Shown here: piece after piece, positions 7,467 through 15,634 of the stretch
Layout: every line of letters starts with the position of its first letter
Position numbering within the stretch: position 1 is the first letter of the stretch
Source of the DNA: Eubacterium sp.
Lineage (GTDB): Bacteria > Bacillota > Clostridia > Acetivibrionales > DSM-1351
NCBI GenBank assembly: GCA_029266335.1
Contig: JAQSXC010000016.1
Span: 1-46,599, forward strand
Length of the DNA stretch: 46,599 bases
Direction of reading: 5' to 3'
Translations under genes and position numbers: made by a program
The notes under the pieces: model-generated
The model's database searches: none
Told to the model about the DNA's origin: nothing
Seen by the model: only the letters and a program-made list of their open reading frames with translations

Positions 7467-8435
7467 ATGACAAGTGCAAAAAAAAATAGAACAAAAAAAA
7501 GACTGCTTATAGTCCTGACAATATTTTTTCTTATAACTGTAGCAGCCATTCTATACAAGCTGGCCGACCGTTATCTGATAGAACATGTACAGGTGGCAAA
7601 TGCAATGGAAAATGTCACCCAGAGCACTAATAAGAGCACACAGCAAATATCCCCTGCTACTGATGAAAACCCGTACGGTACTGCTGATGACTGGAATTAT
7701 ACCAGTGATACCAAAACCATAAAAATTAAAAAAGTTACTGAAGGTTCGGGCCAAGATACCATTACTTATTATGTTGCGGATGTGTCTGTAAAGGATTCAA
7801 GCGAGTTGAAATCAGCCTTCGCCAAGAATGAATTCGGAAGTAATATCGTTGAATACACCTCGGAAATTGCCGGCGATAGCAATGCTGTTTTTGCAGTAAA
7901 CGGTGATTATTACGGATTCCGTGATGACGGTATTGTTATACGCAACGGCAAAATATTCCGTGACAGCCCGGCCCGGACAGGTCTGGCTTTCTACAGTGAC
8001 GGCAGCATGAAAATATACGATGAGACCACAACCACTGCTGAAAGGCTCCTGGCTGAAGGTGTAACACAAACCCTATCCTTCGGGCCGGCCCTCGTTCAAA
8101 ACTCCACAGCCATAACTGATTTCGCCAGAACAGTAATTGACACAAACTTCGGCAACAGATCCATTCAGAGTTCCAACCCAAGAACAGGTATTGGAATCAT
8201 AGCTCCAAATCATTACGTATTTGTAGTAGTCGACGGCAGAAGCCCGAACTACAGCAGGGGTATGACACTTACGGAATTCGCTCAGGTCTTTGAGGAGCTG
8301 GGTTGTACCGAAGCTTATAATCTGGATGGCGGTGGTTCTTCAACAATGTACTTCATGGGAAGGGTAGTAAATAATCCGCTGGGCAAAGGCACCGAGCGTG
8401 GAGTAAGCGATATCATGTATCTCGGGCATGACTAA
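7467..8435 (+). CDS. Membrane-anchored phosphodiester glycosidase (NAGPA domain)
   Basis: A 322-residue protein with one N-terminal membrane anchor (about 13-33) and an extracellular NAGPA (DUF2233) domain from about 95 to the end. Family motifs are clear: NGDYYGF, RTGLAFYSDG, VVVDGRSPNYSRGMTLTEFAQVFEELGC, and NLDGGGSSTMY near the C-terminus. The family cleaves phosphodiester-linked sugars, as in human uncovering enzyme; bacterial members are thought to act on wall or exopolysaccharide phosphodiesters. GGAGG precedes the ATG. It lies 21 bases upstream of a glycosyltransferase-GtrA gene, so both probably belong to one envelope-glycan unit. The substrate is unknown. Confidence 0.9.
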   Translation: MTSAKKNRTKKRLLIVLTIFFLITVAAILYKLADRYLIEHVQVANAMENVTQSTNKSTQQISPATDENPYGTADDWNYTSDTKTIKIKKVTEGSGQDTITYYVADVSVKDSSELKSAFAKNEFGSNIVEYTSEIAGDSNAVFAVNGDYYGFRDDGIVIRNGKIFRDSPARTGLAFYSDGSMKIYDETTTTAERLLAEGVTQTLSFGPALVQNSTAITDFARTVIDTNFGNRSIQSSNPRTGIGIIAPNHYVFVVVDGRSPNYSRGMTLTEFAQVFEELGCTEAYNLDGGGSSTMYFMGRVVNNPLGKGTERGVSDIMYLGHD

Positions 8436-8456
8436 ATAAGAAAAGAGGTGTTCATA

Positions 8457-9488
8457 ATGAAAATAATTATTCCTGCATACCAACCTGACAAAAAGCTGTT
8501 GCTTCTCATCCGTGATATCAAGGAAAACAGCAATTATGATATTGTAATAGTTGATGATGGAAGTTCTGAAAACTTCCAACCCATATTTACCAAGGCCCGG
8601 AATGAAGGCTGCACAATTCTGACCCACACTGTCAACAGAGGTAAGGGCGCTGCTCTGAAGACTGCTTTCAAATATGTACTTACCGGGACTTCTGAAAATG
8701 AGGGTGTGGTCTGCGCCGACTGTGACGGGCAGCACACCTGGCAGGATATTAGGAATATTGCTGAAAACATTACCTGGCATAGCAGTTCAATCATTATGGG
8801 CAGCCGGGAATTTACCGGAAAGGTTCCCTTCAGAAGTTTGCTTGGAAATACAATTACCCGATATGTGTTTTCTTTGGCCTCAGGCTGTAAGATTTCGGAT
8901 ACACAGACCGGTCTCAGAGGCTTTTCTGTCCGGCTTCTCCCATGGCTGACAGCTTTGAAGGGAGACAGATATGAGTATGAAATGAACCAGCTGCTGGAGG
9001 CCAGGGAACAAGGTTTCTCCCTGTTCAGCATACCTATAGAAACAGTTTATGAAAATAACAATAAGAGCAGCCATTTTCGTCCCATCCGTGATTCGGTTAA
9101 AATATATTTACCTATATTGAAATTCAGTCTGTCCTCTGTCTCTTGCGGATTAATTGACTTCCTAACACTGTTTATATTAGACTGGCTTACAGGAAATTTG
9201 TTGGTTTCGGTGGTTGGTGCAAGAGTAATAAGTTCCTTCTGCAACTATATGCTGAATAAAAATCTTGTATTCAAAGCTTCAAAGCAACAACACGGCAAAG
9301 CCTTTGTCAGATATTACGGTTTGGTGGCACTAATTCTTTTATGTAATTACCTGCTGATGGATTTATTCACAAATATTGTTGGAATGTCGCTGCTGGTCAG
9401 TAAACTGCTCACTGAGCTTTTCCTGTTTTTTATCAGCTATTATGCACAGAAAAGGTATGTTTTCAGTCAGGCAGATATTAAAAGGTAA
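8457..9488 (+). CDS. Fused GT2 glycosyltransferase - GtrA flippase-like protein
   Basis: A 343-residue two-domain protein. Residues 1 to about 215 form a family 2 glycosyltransferase: IIIPAYQPDK start, IVIVDDGSS nucleotide-sugar site, CADCDGQH (the DxD-type metal motif), and GSREFTGKVPFRSLLGN / DTQTGLRGF, typical of dolichyl-phosphate or polyprenyl-phosphate sugar synthases. Residues about 220-340 hold four hydrophobic helices of the GtrA family, which helps move lipid-linked sugars across the membrane. Together they would load a sugar on undecaprenyl phosphate and flip it. ATG 8457 has AGAGGTG six bases upstream; the GTG at 8448 lies inside that ribosome site and is rejected. Probably cotranscribed with the phosphodiester glycosidase. 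Confidence 0.92.
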   Translation: MKIIIPAYQPDKKLLLLIRDIKENSNYDIVIVDDGSSENFQPIFTKARNEGCTILTHTVNRGKGAALKTAFKYVLTGTSENEGVVCADCDGQHTWQDIRNIAENITWHSSSIIMGSREFTGKVPFRSLLGNTITRYVFSLASGCKISDTQTGLRGFSVRLLPWLTALKGDRYEYEMNQLLEAREQGFSLFSIPIETVYENNNKSSHFRPIRDSVKIYLPILKFSLSSVSCGLIDFLTLFILDWLTGNLLVSVVGARVISSFCNYMLNKNLVFKASKQQHGKAFVRYYGLVALILLCNYLLMDLFTNIVGMSLLVSKLLTELFLFFISYYAQKRYVFSQADIKR

Positions 9489-9516
9489 TTAGCAGGTGAA
9501 CAAGATTTTAAAACAA

Positions 9517-9548
9517 AAGGCAGGTGTTTTACTCAAACAGCCTGCCTT
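9517..9548. terminator. Hairpin between convergent genes
   Basis: AAGGCAGG (9517-9524) pairs with CCTGCCTT (9541-9548), with TGTTT/AAACA extending the stem inside. The following bases are only moderately T-rich, so its terminator role is likely but not certain. Confidence 0.6.
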
Positions 9549-9645
9549 GCTTTACAGTATATTGATATGGTTTTCGTTGGTTTTTATATGTTTGAGTATT
9601 CCAATTCGTTTGATTTGTATTTTAAATAGTTTGTTTCTACTGTTG

Positions 9646-10299
9646 TTATGGCTGCCAGGAGTAACCTAAGGCATTGAGAAATGCACGCGCCAGAACCATA
9701 TGTCCTGAAACATTCGGGTGTATTCTGTCCCAGGTTATAGATACAGGATGACAGTGTTTTAATACTTCATCAAAGGCGGCCTGGGTATCAACCAGTATGG
9801 TGTTGTATTTGGAAGCAATAGCCTTTACAACCTCTCCATAATTGTCCATAGTACTTCTCATGGGGTCATTTTTATTTGATTCAATAAAATATGGGGTCAT
9901 GAGTACCAGACCTTTTAGTTTTGGTTGGGTTTTCCTGACAAGCTTTTCGAGTTTTTCAGAATATTCCTCCAGGTATACATGCTGTTCCCTGATCAACGGA
10001 GTGTCGAACTGACGCCAAACATCATTAACTCCAATCATTATGGAAAGCCAGTCGGGTTTTAAGTCCAAAACATCTGTCTCCCATCGGTTGCACAAATCAA
10101 CTACTGTATTTCCCGATATACCCATGTTTACTACTCTGATTTTTTTCTCGGGATATGTAACGTCCAGAAGTCCTGAAACCAGTCCCACATAGCCCTTGCC
10201 TACAGCTCCGAACAAACCCTCTCCAAAAGGTCTGCCACGTTCACAATCCGTTACTGAATCTCCTATCATAATCAATTTGCTGTTATTTTCAATAAGCAT
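9646..10299 (-). CDS. SGNH/GDSL-family hydrolase
   Basis: A 217-residue esterase-like enzyme with no signal peptide, so probably cytoplasmic. The SGNH blocks are in order: MIGDSVTD with catalytic Ser15, the oxyanion glycine in NMGISGNT, the Asn in GVNDVW, and Asp-His in DRIHPNVSGH near residue 195. Such enzymes deacetylate or de-esterify sugars or lipids; some relatives are rhamnogalacturonan or xylan acetylesterases. ATG 10299 has GGAGAG upstream and places the GDS motif at the usual distance; 37 codons of open frame further upstream lack a ribosome site. Its substrate cannot be told from the sequence. Confidence 0.9.
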   Translation of the reverse strand: MLIENNSKLIMIGDSVTDCERGRPFGEGLFGAVGKGYVGLVSGLLDVTYPEKKIRVVNMGISGNTVVDLCNRWETDVLDLKPDWLSIMIGVNDVWRQFDTPLIREQHVYLEEYSEKLEKLVRKTQPKLKGLVLMTPYFIESNKNDPMRSTMDNYGEVVKAIASKYNTILVDTQAAFDEVLKHCHPVSITWDRIHPNVSGHMVLARAFLNALGYSWQP

Positions 10300-10459
10300 A
10301 TATTTCTCTCTCCTTTGACTTTTAACTAATCCAGGCTGCCCGGCCAAAAACATATAATTACCGGAATACATAATAAATAATATAGCATTAACGGGATCTG
10401 TTTGAAACATATACCCTGAATTTTCACCGAAAATAATATAAATTAAAGAACAGACCGCC

Positions 10460-11359
10460 CTACTGTTTTGTTATATATGCCATTTCCTCATTGCTTATAT
10501 TCCCCGCATAGACATTGTTCAGCCTTGTTTTCAGCTGCCGGTACGCCTTTTTCATTTCTTCAATATCTGTTGCCTGTTTTTTCATCCTGTATCTCGGAAA
10601 AAATCGGGATACGTGGAGTACAATATCGTTATTAACTGATTCCAGGAACTTACCCAGCCTGTCCAGAGTCTCATAGCTGTTATTTTCCCCCGGAATTAGC
10701 AGTGTTGTTACCTCAATATGGCACCCCTCTTTATCAGCCAGCCTAATAGTATCCATAACGGGCTCCATTTTGCCGAGACAGATATTTGTATAAAATTCTT
10801 CATCTCCTTTCAAATCAATATTCATTGCATCAACATATGGAAGCAGCTGCTTTAAAGGCTCTTGATTTATATATCCGTTTGTAACCAGTACAATCTTATG
10901 TTCTTTATTCCTGCTCTTTATTTCTCTGGCAACATCATAAACATATTCATACCAGATCGAGGGCTCGTTGTAGGTAAAGGCCAGTCCAATACTGCCTTCA
11001 TTTTTAAGACTTATATCTGCCATCTCTTCTGCCGGAACATATTGACTTTCAGGACGGTACTGCGATATAGAATAATTCTGGCAAAAGCTGCATTTAAAAT
11101 TACAGCCGAAGGTCCCTATGGACAGAATATTGCCATCGGGATAAAAATGATACAGGGGCTTCTTTTTTACGGCATCCAAAGCTATGGATGTTATTTCTCC
11201 ATAGTTTAGAGTAAACAGCTTCAATCCACCTTCCGCTTCACTGCACTCTCTTACACCGCAGAAGCCCATATGGTTTTTTTCAATAAGACAATAGTGAGGA
11301 CATAGATAACATCTTATCTTTCCTTCTTCATGCCGGAAAAACATTGCTGATTTTTTCAA
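10460..11359 (-). CDS. AmmeMemoRadiSam system radical SAM enzyme
   Basis: A 299-residue radical SAM protein related to pyruvate formate-lyase activases. The cluster motif is CNFKCSFC (Cys 86, 90, 93) followed by QN. An N-terminal CYLCPHYC plus MGFCGVREC offers further cysteines (17, 20, 24, 34, 39), typical of this clade. GLAFTYNEPS and VTNGYIN are standard activase motifs. It belongs to the three-part AmmeMemoRadiSam set (radical SAM, Memo-like and AMMECR1 proteins) whose reaction is unknown. The start is TTG 11359, overlapping the stop of the upstream gene as TTGA, with GAGGTGG just before it; this indicates translational coupling. Confidence 0.92.
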   Translation of the reverse strand: MKKSAMFFRHEEGKIRCYLCPHYCLIEKNHMGFCGVRECSEAEGGLKLFTLNYGEITSIALDAVKKKPLYHFYPDGNILSIGTFGCNFKCSFCQNYSISQYRPESQYVPAEEMADISLKNEGSIGLAFTYNEPSIWYEYVYDVAREIKSRNKEHKIVLVTNGYINQEPLKQLLPYVDAMNIDLKGDEEFYTNICLGKMEPVMDTIRLADKEGCHIEVTTLLIPGENNSYETLDRLGKFLESVNNDIVLHVSRFFPRYRMKKQATDIEEMKKAYRQLKTRLNNVYAGNISNEEMAYITKQ

Positions 11360-12753
11360 ACATCCACCTCTTTAAATCTTTCGACCTTAAATCTCTCAAT
11401 CTCATAAGGCTCGTTTTTTGTGATACCTGCCTTCTGCAAGGCTATGGAAACCTGTTCCTTTATGGTGTCAACTCCCTCAAGCATTGGGAGCAGCAAGCCT
11501 TTCTTTCGACCGCTGCTTACTATGACACCATAGCTTTGAGGCTCCAACTCCTTGAGACTGCATTTTTCTGCAGGATACAATAAATCCACTGATATATCAA
11601 CCTGATGCAACTCTTCCTCCCTTAATGGTGAAAATCTGGGATCATTGAAGGCCGCCGACAGCGAATTGTTCAGTATTTCTTCACCAATAGACCCGGTAAC
11701 AGCCTCAATTGTGCCAATGCAGCCTCTCAGCTCTCCTGCTAGTTTCAAAGAGACAAACACACCCTTTTTATCTGATAAAAGCTCATCATCTTTAATATCT
11801 TTTACGGTTAATGACTTTCCTGTTTTAAAATAGTTTTCAATATTCCTTCTGGCCAATCTTGTAAAGGCTGGTCCCTCCTCCAATCTCTTCACATGCTTTT
11901 CCTTATCCGAATTCTTTATCTGATCAAATAACGATTCACCTTCCGAAACCTGAAAACGGGCAACCCCGTAACCTACCCCAAAGGGACCTTCATAACTCAG
12001 CACGTCCGCCTTTGCAGTTTTTCCGTCCAGTGTACCTGCCAGTATATAAATTGAGCGCAGACCACACTCTCCGGCTTCACTGATCATTGTCCTGTCCATA
12101 TTGAATAAACTTTTGAAGTCACCCTGTCTGAGCAGCTCAATAAGCCTGGTATCAAACTTCTCTCCATAGGGACTGTAAGGGTAAGGACCGTCTTTTGTCA
12201 ACCTGTGTGACAGATCACCTGATGCAATAATTACCGATTTTGCTCCAATGTTTCGGCAGGCCCTGTCAATAGCCACACCAAAGGAATATAATTCTGTGGT
12301 CGAAAGCATTCCGTAAGTAATATGCACTATTTCAAAGTTATTTAAATTTTTGACAAAATATAATGGAACTGCTGCACCGTGGTCCAGTTCAAGTGTAATC
12401 CCGTATTCCCTGGCGTTTTGTTTTTTTAGTGCAACAACCGGAATATCTGCCTTTTCAGCCTCGTTAATTATTTCGTTTGTAAGTCTAGTATTTATTTTAA
12501 GGTCAAAGCTTACTTTTTTTGCACCGAATTTACCAAAATCACCGCTGAGTCTCTCAACATCCATTAGTGAGACAGCATCACCAAATACAGTCCCATGAGG
12601 AGTAATGACTATGATTGTATCAATTTCTGCTTCACCGATTTCTCCTCCTATAGAATTGCAGCTGTCTATGGTTTTCTGTATTTTTTTCTCCTGTCCTTTA
12701 CCCACCTCAGGAATTATTAGCGGTGGATGCGGCATCAAATAATATCCTCTCAT
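11356..12753 (-). CDS. Fused Memo/LigB-like and AMMECR1 protein (AmmeMemoRadiSam B+A)
   Basis: A 465-residue fusion. Residues 1 to about 275 are the Memo-like, class III dioxygenase (LigB) fold: LMPHPPLIIPEVGKG, VITPHGTVFGD, ELDHGAAVPLYF and SGDLSHRL carry the conserved histidines. Residues about 290-455 are an AMMECR1 domain with the hallmark LRGCIGTIEA and FNDPRFSPL. These two proteins are often separate; here they are one chain directly upstream of the radical SAM partner, with overlapping stop and start codons. This supports a physical complex of all three functions. The reaction is unknown; human AMMECR1 and MEMO1 homologues exist. ATG 12753 has AGGAG upstream. Confidence 0.93.
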   Translation of the reverse strand: MRGYYLMPHPPLIIPEVGKGQEKKIQKTIDSCNSIGGEIGEAEIDTIIVITPHGTVFGDAVSLMDVERLSGDFGKFGAKKVSFDLKINTRLTNEIINEAEKADIPVVALKKQNAREYGITLELDHGAAVPLYFVKNLNNFEIVHITYGMLSTTELYSFGVAIDRACRNIGAKSVIIASGDLSHRLTKDGPYPYSPYGEKFDTRLIELLRQGDFKSLFNMDRTMISEAGECGLRSIYILAGTLDGKTAKADVLSYEGPFGVGYGVARFQVSEGESLFDQIKNSDKEKHVKRLEEGPAFTRLARRNIENYFKTGKSLTVKDIKDDELLSDKKGVFVSLKLAGELRGCIGTIEAVTGSIGEEILNNSLSAAFNDPRFSPLREEELHQVDISVDLLYPAEKCSLKELEPQSYGVIVSSGRKKGLLLPMLEGVDTIKEQVSIALQKAGITKNEPYEIERFKVERFKEVDV

Positions 12754-13078
12754 AACCGGCTCCTAAAAAATAATATTCTATTTCAAATTTATCCTGTTTT
12801 TAAAACTCTGTCTTTATTTTACTCAAATTCTGTTTATATATAAAATTTTGCATTAAAAGCTTTATCAATTCATTAATGCAGTCGTAAAACCGTAATTCAC
12901 CTTCTAAAATATTACCTGCATACAAACATTTTACCATATTCGTCCTGTATATATATTCCAAATGTTAAACTTTTTTTAACTTGGTACGTATTTTATATTA
13001 AATTAAGAATTTTATAGCAAATTATGTTAAAATAAATCATACTTTGTTGAAAATAGATAAATAATAGGGGTAATTAAT
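12754..13078. other. AT-rich intergenic region
   Basis: No gene is seen. It separates the AmmeMemoRadiSam pair from the FIST gene and must hold both divergent promoters. An 8-bp perfect inverted repeat, TGCATTAA / TTAATGCA, lies at 12849-12880. No clear sigma-A promoter pair could be chosen. Confidence 0.4.
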
Positions 13079-14149
13079 ATGTACATTACTAATTTTGATG
13101 AATTTAAGTCCTATGTTAACTCACTTGAAGTAAAAGATACGGATAGTCTGATGGTGCTTGTGGGAGATAAATCCGAATCGACAGTTTCAGATTTAATGGA
13201 ATTCCTGAACAGTAAAAAGATTAACTTCTTTGGAGGAATATATTCAGGACTGTTGGTACGGGGTAATAATGAACGAACAGGTTATATAGTAAAAAAAGTT
13301 GAGCCTATATATTCGTCTCTGGTTTTACCTTTTATGATGAGAATTAAAATGGATATCTCGGAGTTATCCGGAGCAACGGCAATAGTTCTGGTAGACGGCC
13401 TTTCAAGTAAAATGAAGGACCTTACCGATACTGTTTACAGTAAATTAGGAACCAGTGTCAAGTATGTAGGCGGTGGTGCCGGCTTCTATAATATGTCCCA
13501 TAATCCCTGTATTTTTAATAACAACGGGATCTACAAGGATGCTCTTCATATCTGTATAGTAAAATCAGAAGCCCTGGTAGCTGTTGAGCATGGCTGGAAA
13601 AAACTCCGCGGACCTTTCAAAGTCAGCAAGTCATATGATAATGTTCTGGCAGAGCTGGATAACGAAAAAGCTTTTGAAGTTTATAAACATGTTATTGAAG
13701 AAGAAGAGAATATCATTCTTTCACAGGAAGGTTTCTTTACATTTGCCAAAGATCACCCCTTTGGAATAGATCAGGGCTTTGGAAGAGTTATCGTAAGAGA
13801 CCCCTATACAATTAATGAACACGATGAAATAGTTTGTGTTGCAAATATTCCCGAAGGCTGTCAGGTTTATGTTCTGAAAGGTGATTCAGAACTGCTGCTG
13901 GATTCTTCAATTAAAATTGCCTCTATTTGTGCCAAAGACGCACCGGAAGAGTATACTCCGCTCTTATTTGACTGTATCTCAAGAGCAATGTTTCTTGAAA
14001 ATGCCTTTATTAAGGAATTAAACAATATACAGGAAAAAATGAAATTTGATGTGGAAGGCGCGCTATCAATCGGAGAAATATCCTCCAAACCAAACGGAGA
14101 AATAGTAATACATAACAAATCTACAGTTCTGGCATTACTATATAACTGA
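13079..14149 (+). CDS. FIST-domain sensory protein
   Basis: A 356-residue soluble protein with the FIST_N/FIST_C layout, a ligand-binding module thought to sense small molecules such as amino acids. Supporting stretches are SLMVLVGDKSES near the start, AIVLVDGLSS near 110, KYVGGGAGFYN near 135, VEHGWKKLRGPFKVSKS near 180, DHPFGI near 235 and the C-terminal DCISRAMFLENAF. FIST proteins usually sit beside a histidine kinase, methyl-accepting protein or diguanylate cyclase; no such partner is near. AGGGG precedes the ATG. Its last codons are part of a 22-base tandem duplication. Confidence 0.85.
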   Translation: MYITNFDEFKSYVNSLEVKDTDSLMVLVGDKSESTVSDLMEFLNSKKINFFGGIYSGLLVRGNNERTGYIVKKVEPIYSSLVLPFMMRIKMDISELSGATAIVLVDGLSSKMKDLTDTVYSKLGTSVKYVGGGAGFYNMSHNPCIFNNNGIYKDALHICIVKSEALVAVEHGWKKLRGPFKVSKSYDNVLAELDNEKAFEVYKHVIEEEENIILSQEGFFTFAKDHPFGIDQGFGRVIVRDPYTINEHDEIVCVANIPEGCQVYVLKGDSELLLDSSIKIASICAKDAPEEYTPLLFDCISRAMFLENAFIKELNNIQEKMKFDVEGALSIGEISSKPNGEIVIHNKSTVLALLYN

Positions 14150-14176
14150 TTTGACATTACTATATAACTGATTTGA
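14133..14176 (+). repeat. Perfect 22-bp tandem duplication at the FIST stop codon
   Basis: Two identical 22-base units (14133-14154 and 14155-14176) begin CATTACTATATAACTGATTT. The first holds the last codons and stop of the FIST gene; the second repeats them in non-coding DNA. It looks like a replication-slippage duplication. Confidence 0.9.
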
Positions 14177-14206
14177 CATTATCATTTAAATAATATGCCG
14201 TCATAA

Positions 14207-14358
14207 TATAACGAGGCGGAAAAATGTCTCTCTCTTCTACAAGTGGCGGGTTCCGCTCAGGTTTTCAGGCAGAGATTATAACTCCCGCCGCGTTGAAACG
14301 CCTAATTCAAAGAAAATTTTTCTACCATCGAAAAATTTTCTTTGAATTAGGCGTTATA
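14207..14358 (+). repeat. Foldback element copy A (structured RNA or MITE-like)
   Basis: About 152 bases with terminal TATAACG / CGTTATA. AACG-a-GGCGG (14210-14219) pairs with CCGCC-g-CGTT (14285-14294), enclosing GTGGCGG and GGTTTTCAGGC stretches. After GAAA comes a perfect 26-bp inverted repeat (14297-14322 with 14330-14355, loop TACCATC). It is homologous to the copies at 27046-27200 and 34906-35012. It lies between the FIST stop and a terminator. Nature unknown. Confidence 0.7.
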
Positions 14359-14362
14359 AATA

Positions 14363-14402
14363 GAAAGAGCCATAATTCTTTAATGAGTTACGGCTCTTTT
14401 TC
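14363..14402. terminator. Bidirectional terminator
   Basis: AAAGAGCC-TAA (from 14364) pairs with TTA-GGCTCTTT (to 14399) with one mismatch, followed by TTTTC on the plus strand and TTTCTATTT on the minus strand. It ends the five-gene minus-strand operon and, on the other strand, element A or the FIST transcript. Confidence 0.82.
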
Positions 14403-14420
14403 ACAACAGCTTCATAATTT

Positions 14421-15632
14421 TCAACTGCGTTTTTTTGACTTTATGGCTGCAGCCAGTTCGTTAAGATCCTTTCCTTTCAGAGCACCTTCAAGAAGCTCGG
14501 GCAGCAGGGCAGGCGTGCAAGCGAAGCATGGAATTCCTAATTGGCTTAATCTTCGTGCCAGACCTTCGTCATATGCCGGTACACCGTTGTCTGACAAGGC
14601 CAGCAAGCAAAGGACCTTCACCCCTGAACCATGCAGCTCCTCCATTCTTCTGACAAGGGACGCCTGATTTCCACCCTCATAAAGATCTGACAGCAATATG
14701 AAAAGAGTTTTGGAGGGATCAGTGATAAATTGCTGGCAGTATGCAACTGATTTATTAATGTCGGTACCGCCTCCCAGCTGTATGCCAAACAACATATCCA
14801 CCGGATCATTATTGTACTGTTCACTCAAGTCAACAACCTCGGTATCGAAAGCTATAATTCTTGTATTTAGCGCTGCCATACTTGCAAATATGGAGCCGAT
14901 TATGGAACCGTATATTATGGAATCAGCCATGGAACCACTTTGATCCATGTCCAGAATTACATTCCAGTTGTTTGTCTGCCTTGCCCTGTCGAAAAAGAAA
15001 AACCGTTCGGGAATAATTCTTTTATGCTGGACACTGTAATTTTTCAGGTTTCTGTTAATTGTGTATTTCCAGTCAATGCTTGATGCATTGGGTATGGGCG
15101 AATGTTTTCTCTTGTTCAATGCACCGGAAACAGCCTTGCGGATATCGTTTTCCAGGCGTTGATTTATTTCATCCACCACTGCTTTAACCAGCTGTCTTGC
15201 AGTTTCTTTTGTCTTCTCAGGTATCTTTCCCTTTAGAGACATCAGCGTTGCCACCATCTCTATATCAGGCTTTATATTCTTTAATATTTCAGGTTCAAAC
15301 AGCAGCTGAGTCAGGCCTTTCCGGTCAATAGCATCAGATTGTATTACAGATACTACATCCTCAGGGAAAAATGTCCGTATGTCGGCCAGCCATTTAGCCA
15401 GCTTGGGTGAGGAAGGACCTGTTCCCGCCGAACGCTGGCCGGATTTATTTCGGCCTGAGGAACCTGAATCGGTTCCCTCTGTAGACCTGTCATATATTTC
15501 TGCAAGTGCTTCATCCATTATAAGCTCATCAGAATCCAGAGCCAAACCTTCTGCCGAATAGGCTTCCAAGGACTCATCAGCTGCACTTCCCAATATAAGT
15601 CTCCATCTTTTTAACTGCTCATTATCCACCAT
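14421..15632 (-). CDS. VWA-domain protein (CoxE/YehP-like), last gene of the MoxR operon
   Basis: A 403-residue cytoplasmic protein. The N-terminal half is helical with a Ser/Gly/Thr-rich linker (about 50-75). The VWA domain begins near 224 with the MIDAS motif DQSGS (Asp230, Ser232, Ser234); the later Thr is in GGGTDI near 289 and a third acidic site in LLSDLYEGG near 315. VWA proteins of this kind partner with MoxR ATPases to remodel other proteins or insert metals. It follows the DUF5682 gene by only 2 bases and is the promoter-distal gene of the operon. It resembles E. coli YehP by size and partners. Target unknown. Confidence 0.9.
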   Translation of the reverse strand: MVDNEQLKRWRLILGSAADESLEAYSAEGLALDSDELIMDEALAEIYDRSTEGTDSGSSGRNKSGQRSAGTGPSSPKLAKWLADIRTFFPEDVVSVIQSDAIDRKGLTQLLFEPEILKNIKPDIEMVATLMSLKGKIPEKTKETARQLVKAVVDEINQRLENDIRKAVSGALNKRKHSPIPNASSIDWKYTINRNLKNYSVQHKRIIPERFFFFDRARQTNNWNVILDMDQSGSMADSIIYGSIIGSIFASMAALNTRIIAFDTEVVDLSEQYNNDPVDMLFGIQLGGGTDINKSVAYCQQFITDPSKTLFILLSDLYEGGNQASLVRRMEELHGSGVKVLCLLALSDNGVPAYDEGLARRLSQLGIPCFACTPALLPELLEGALKGKDLNELAAAIKSKKRS

Positions 15633-15634
15633 AG

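Noticed and set aside
14224..14667. 147-codon plus-strand ORF
   Set aside because: It runs through foldback element A and a terminator and then antisense to the VWA gene; no ribosome site or domain supports it.
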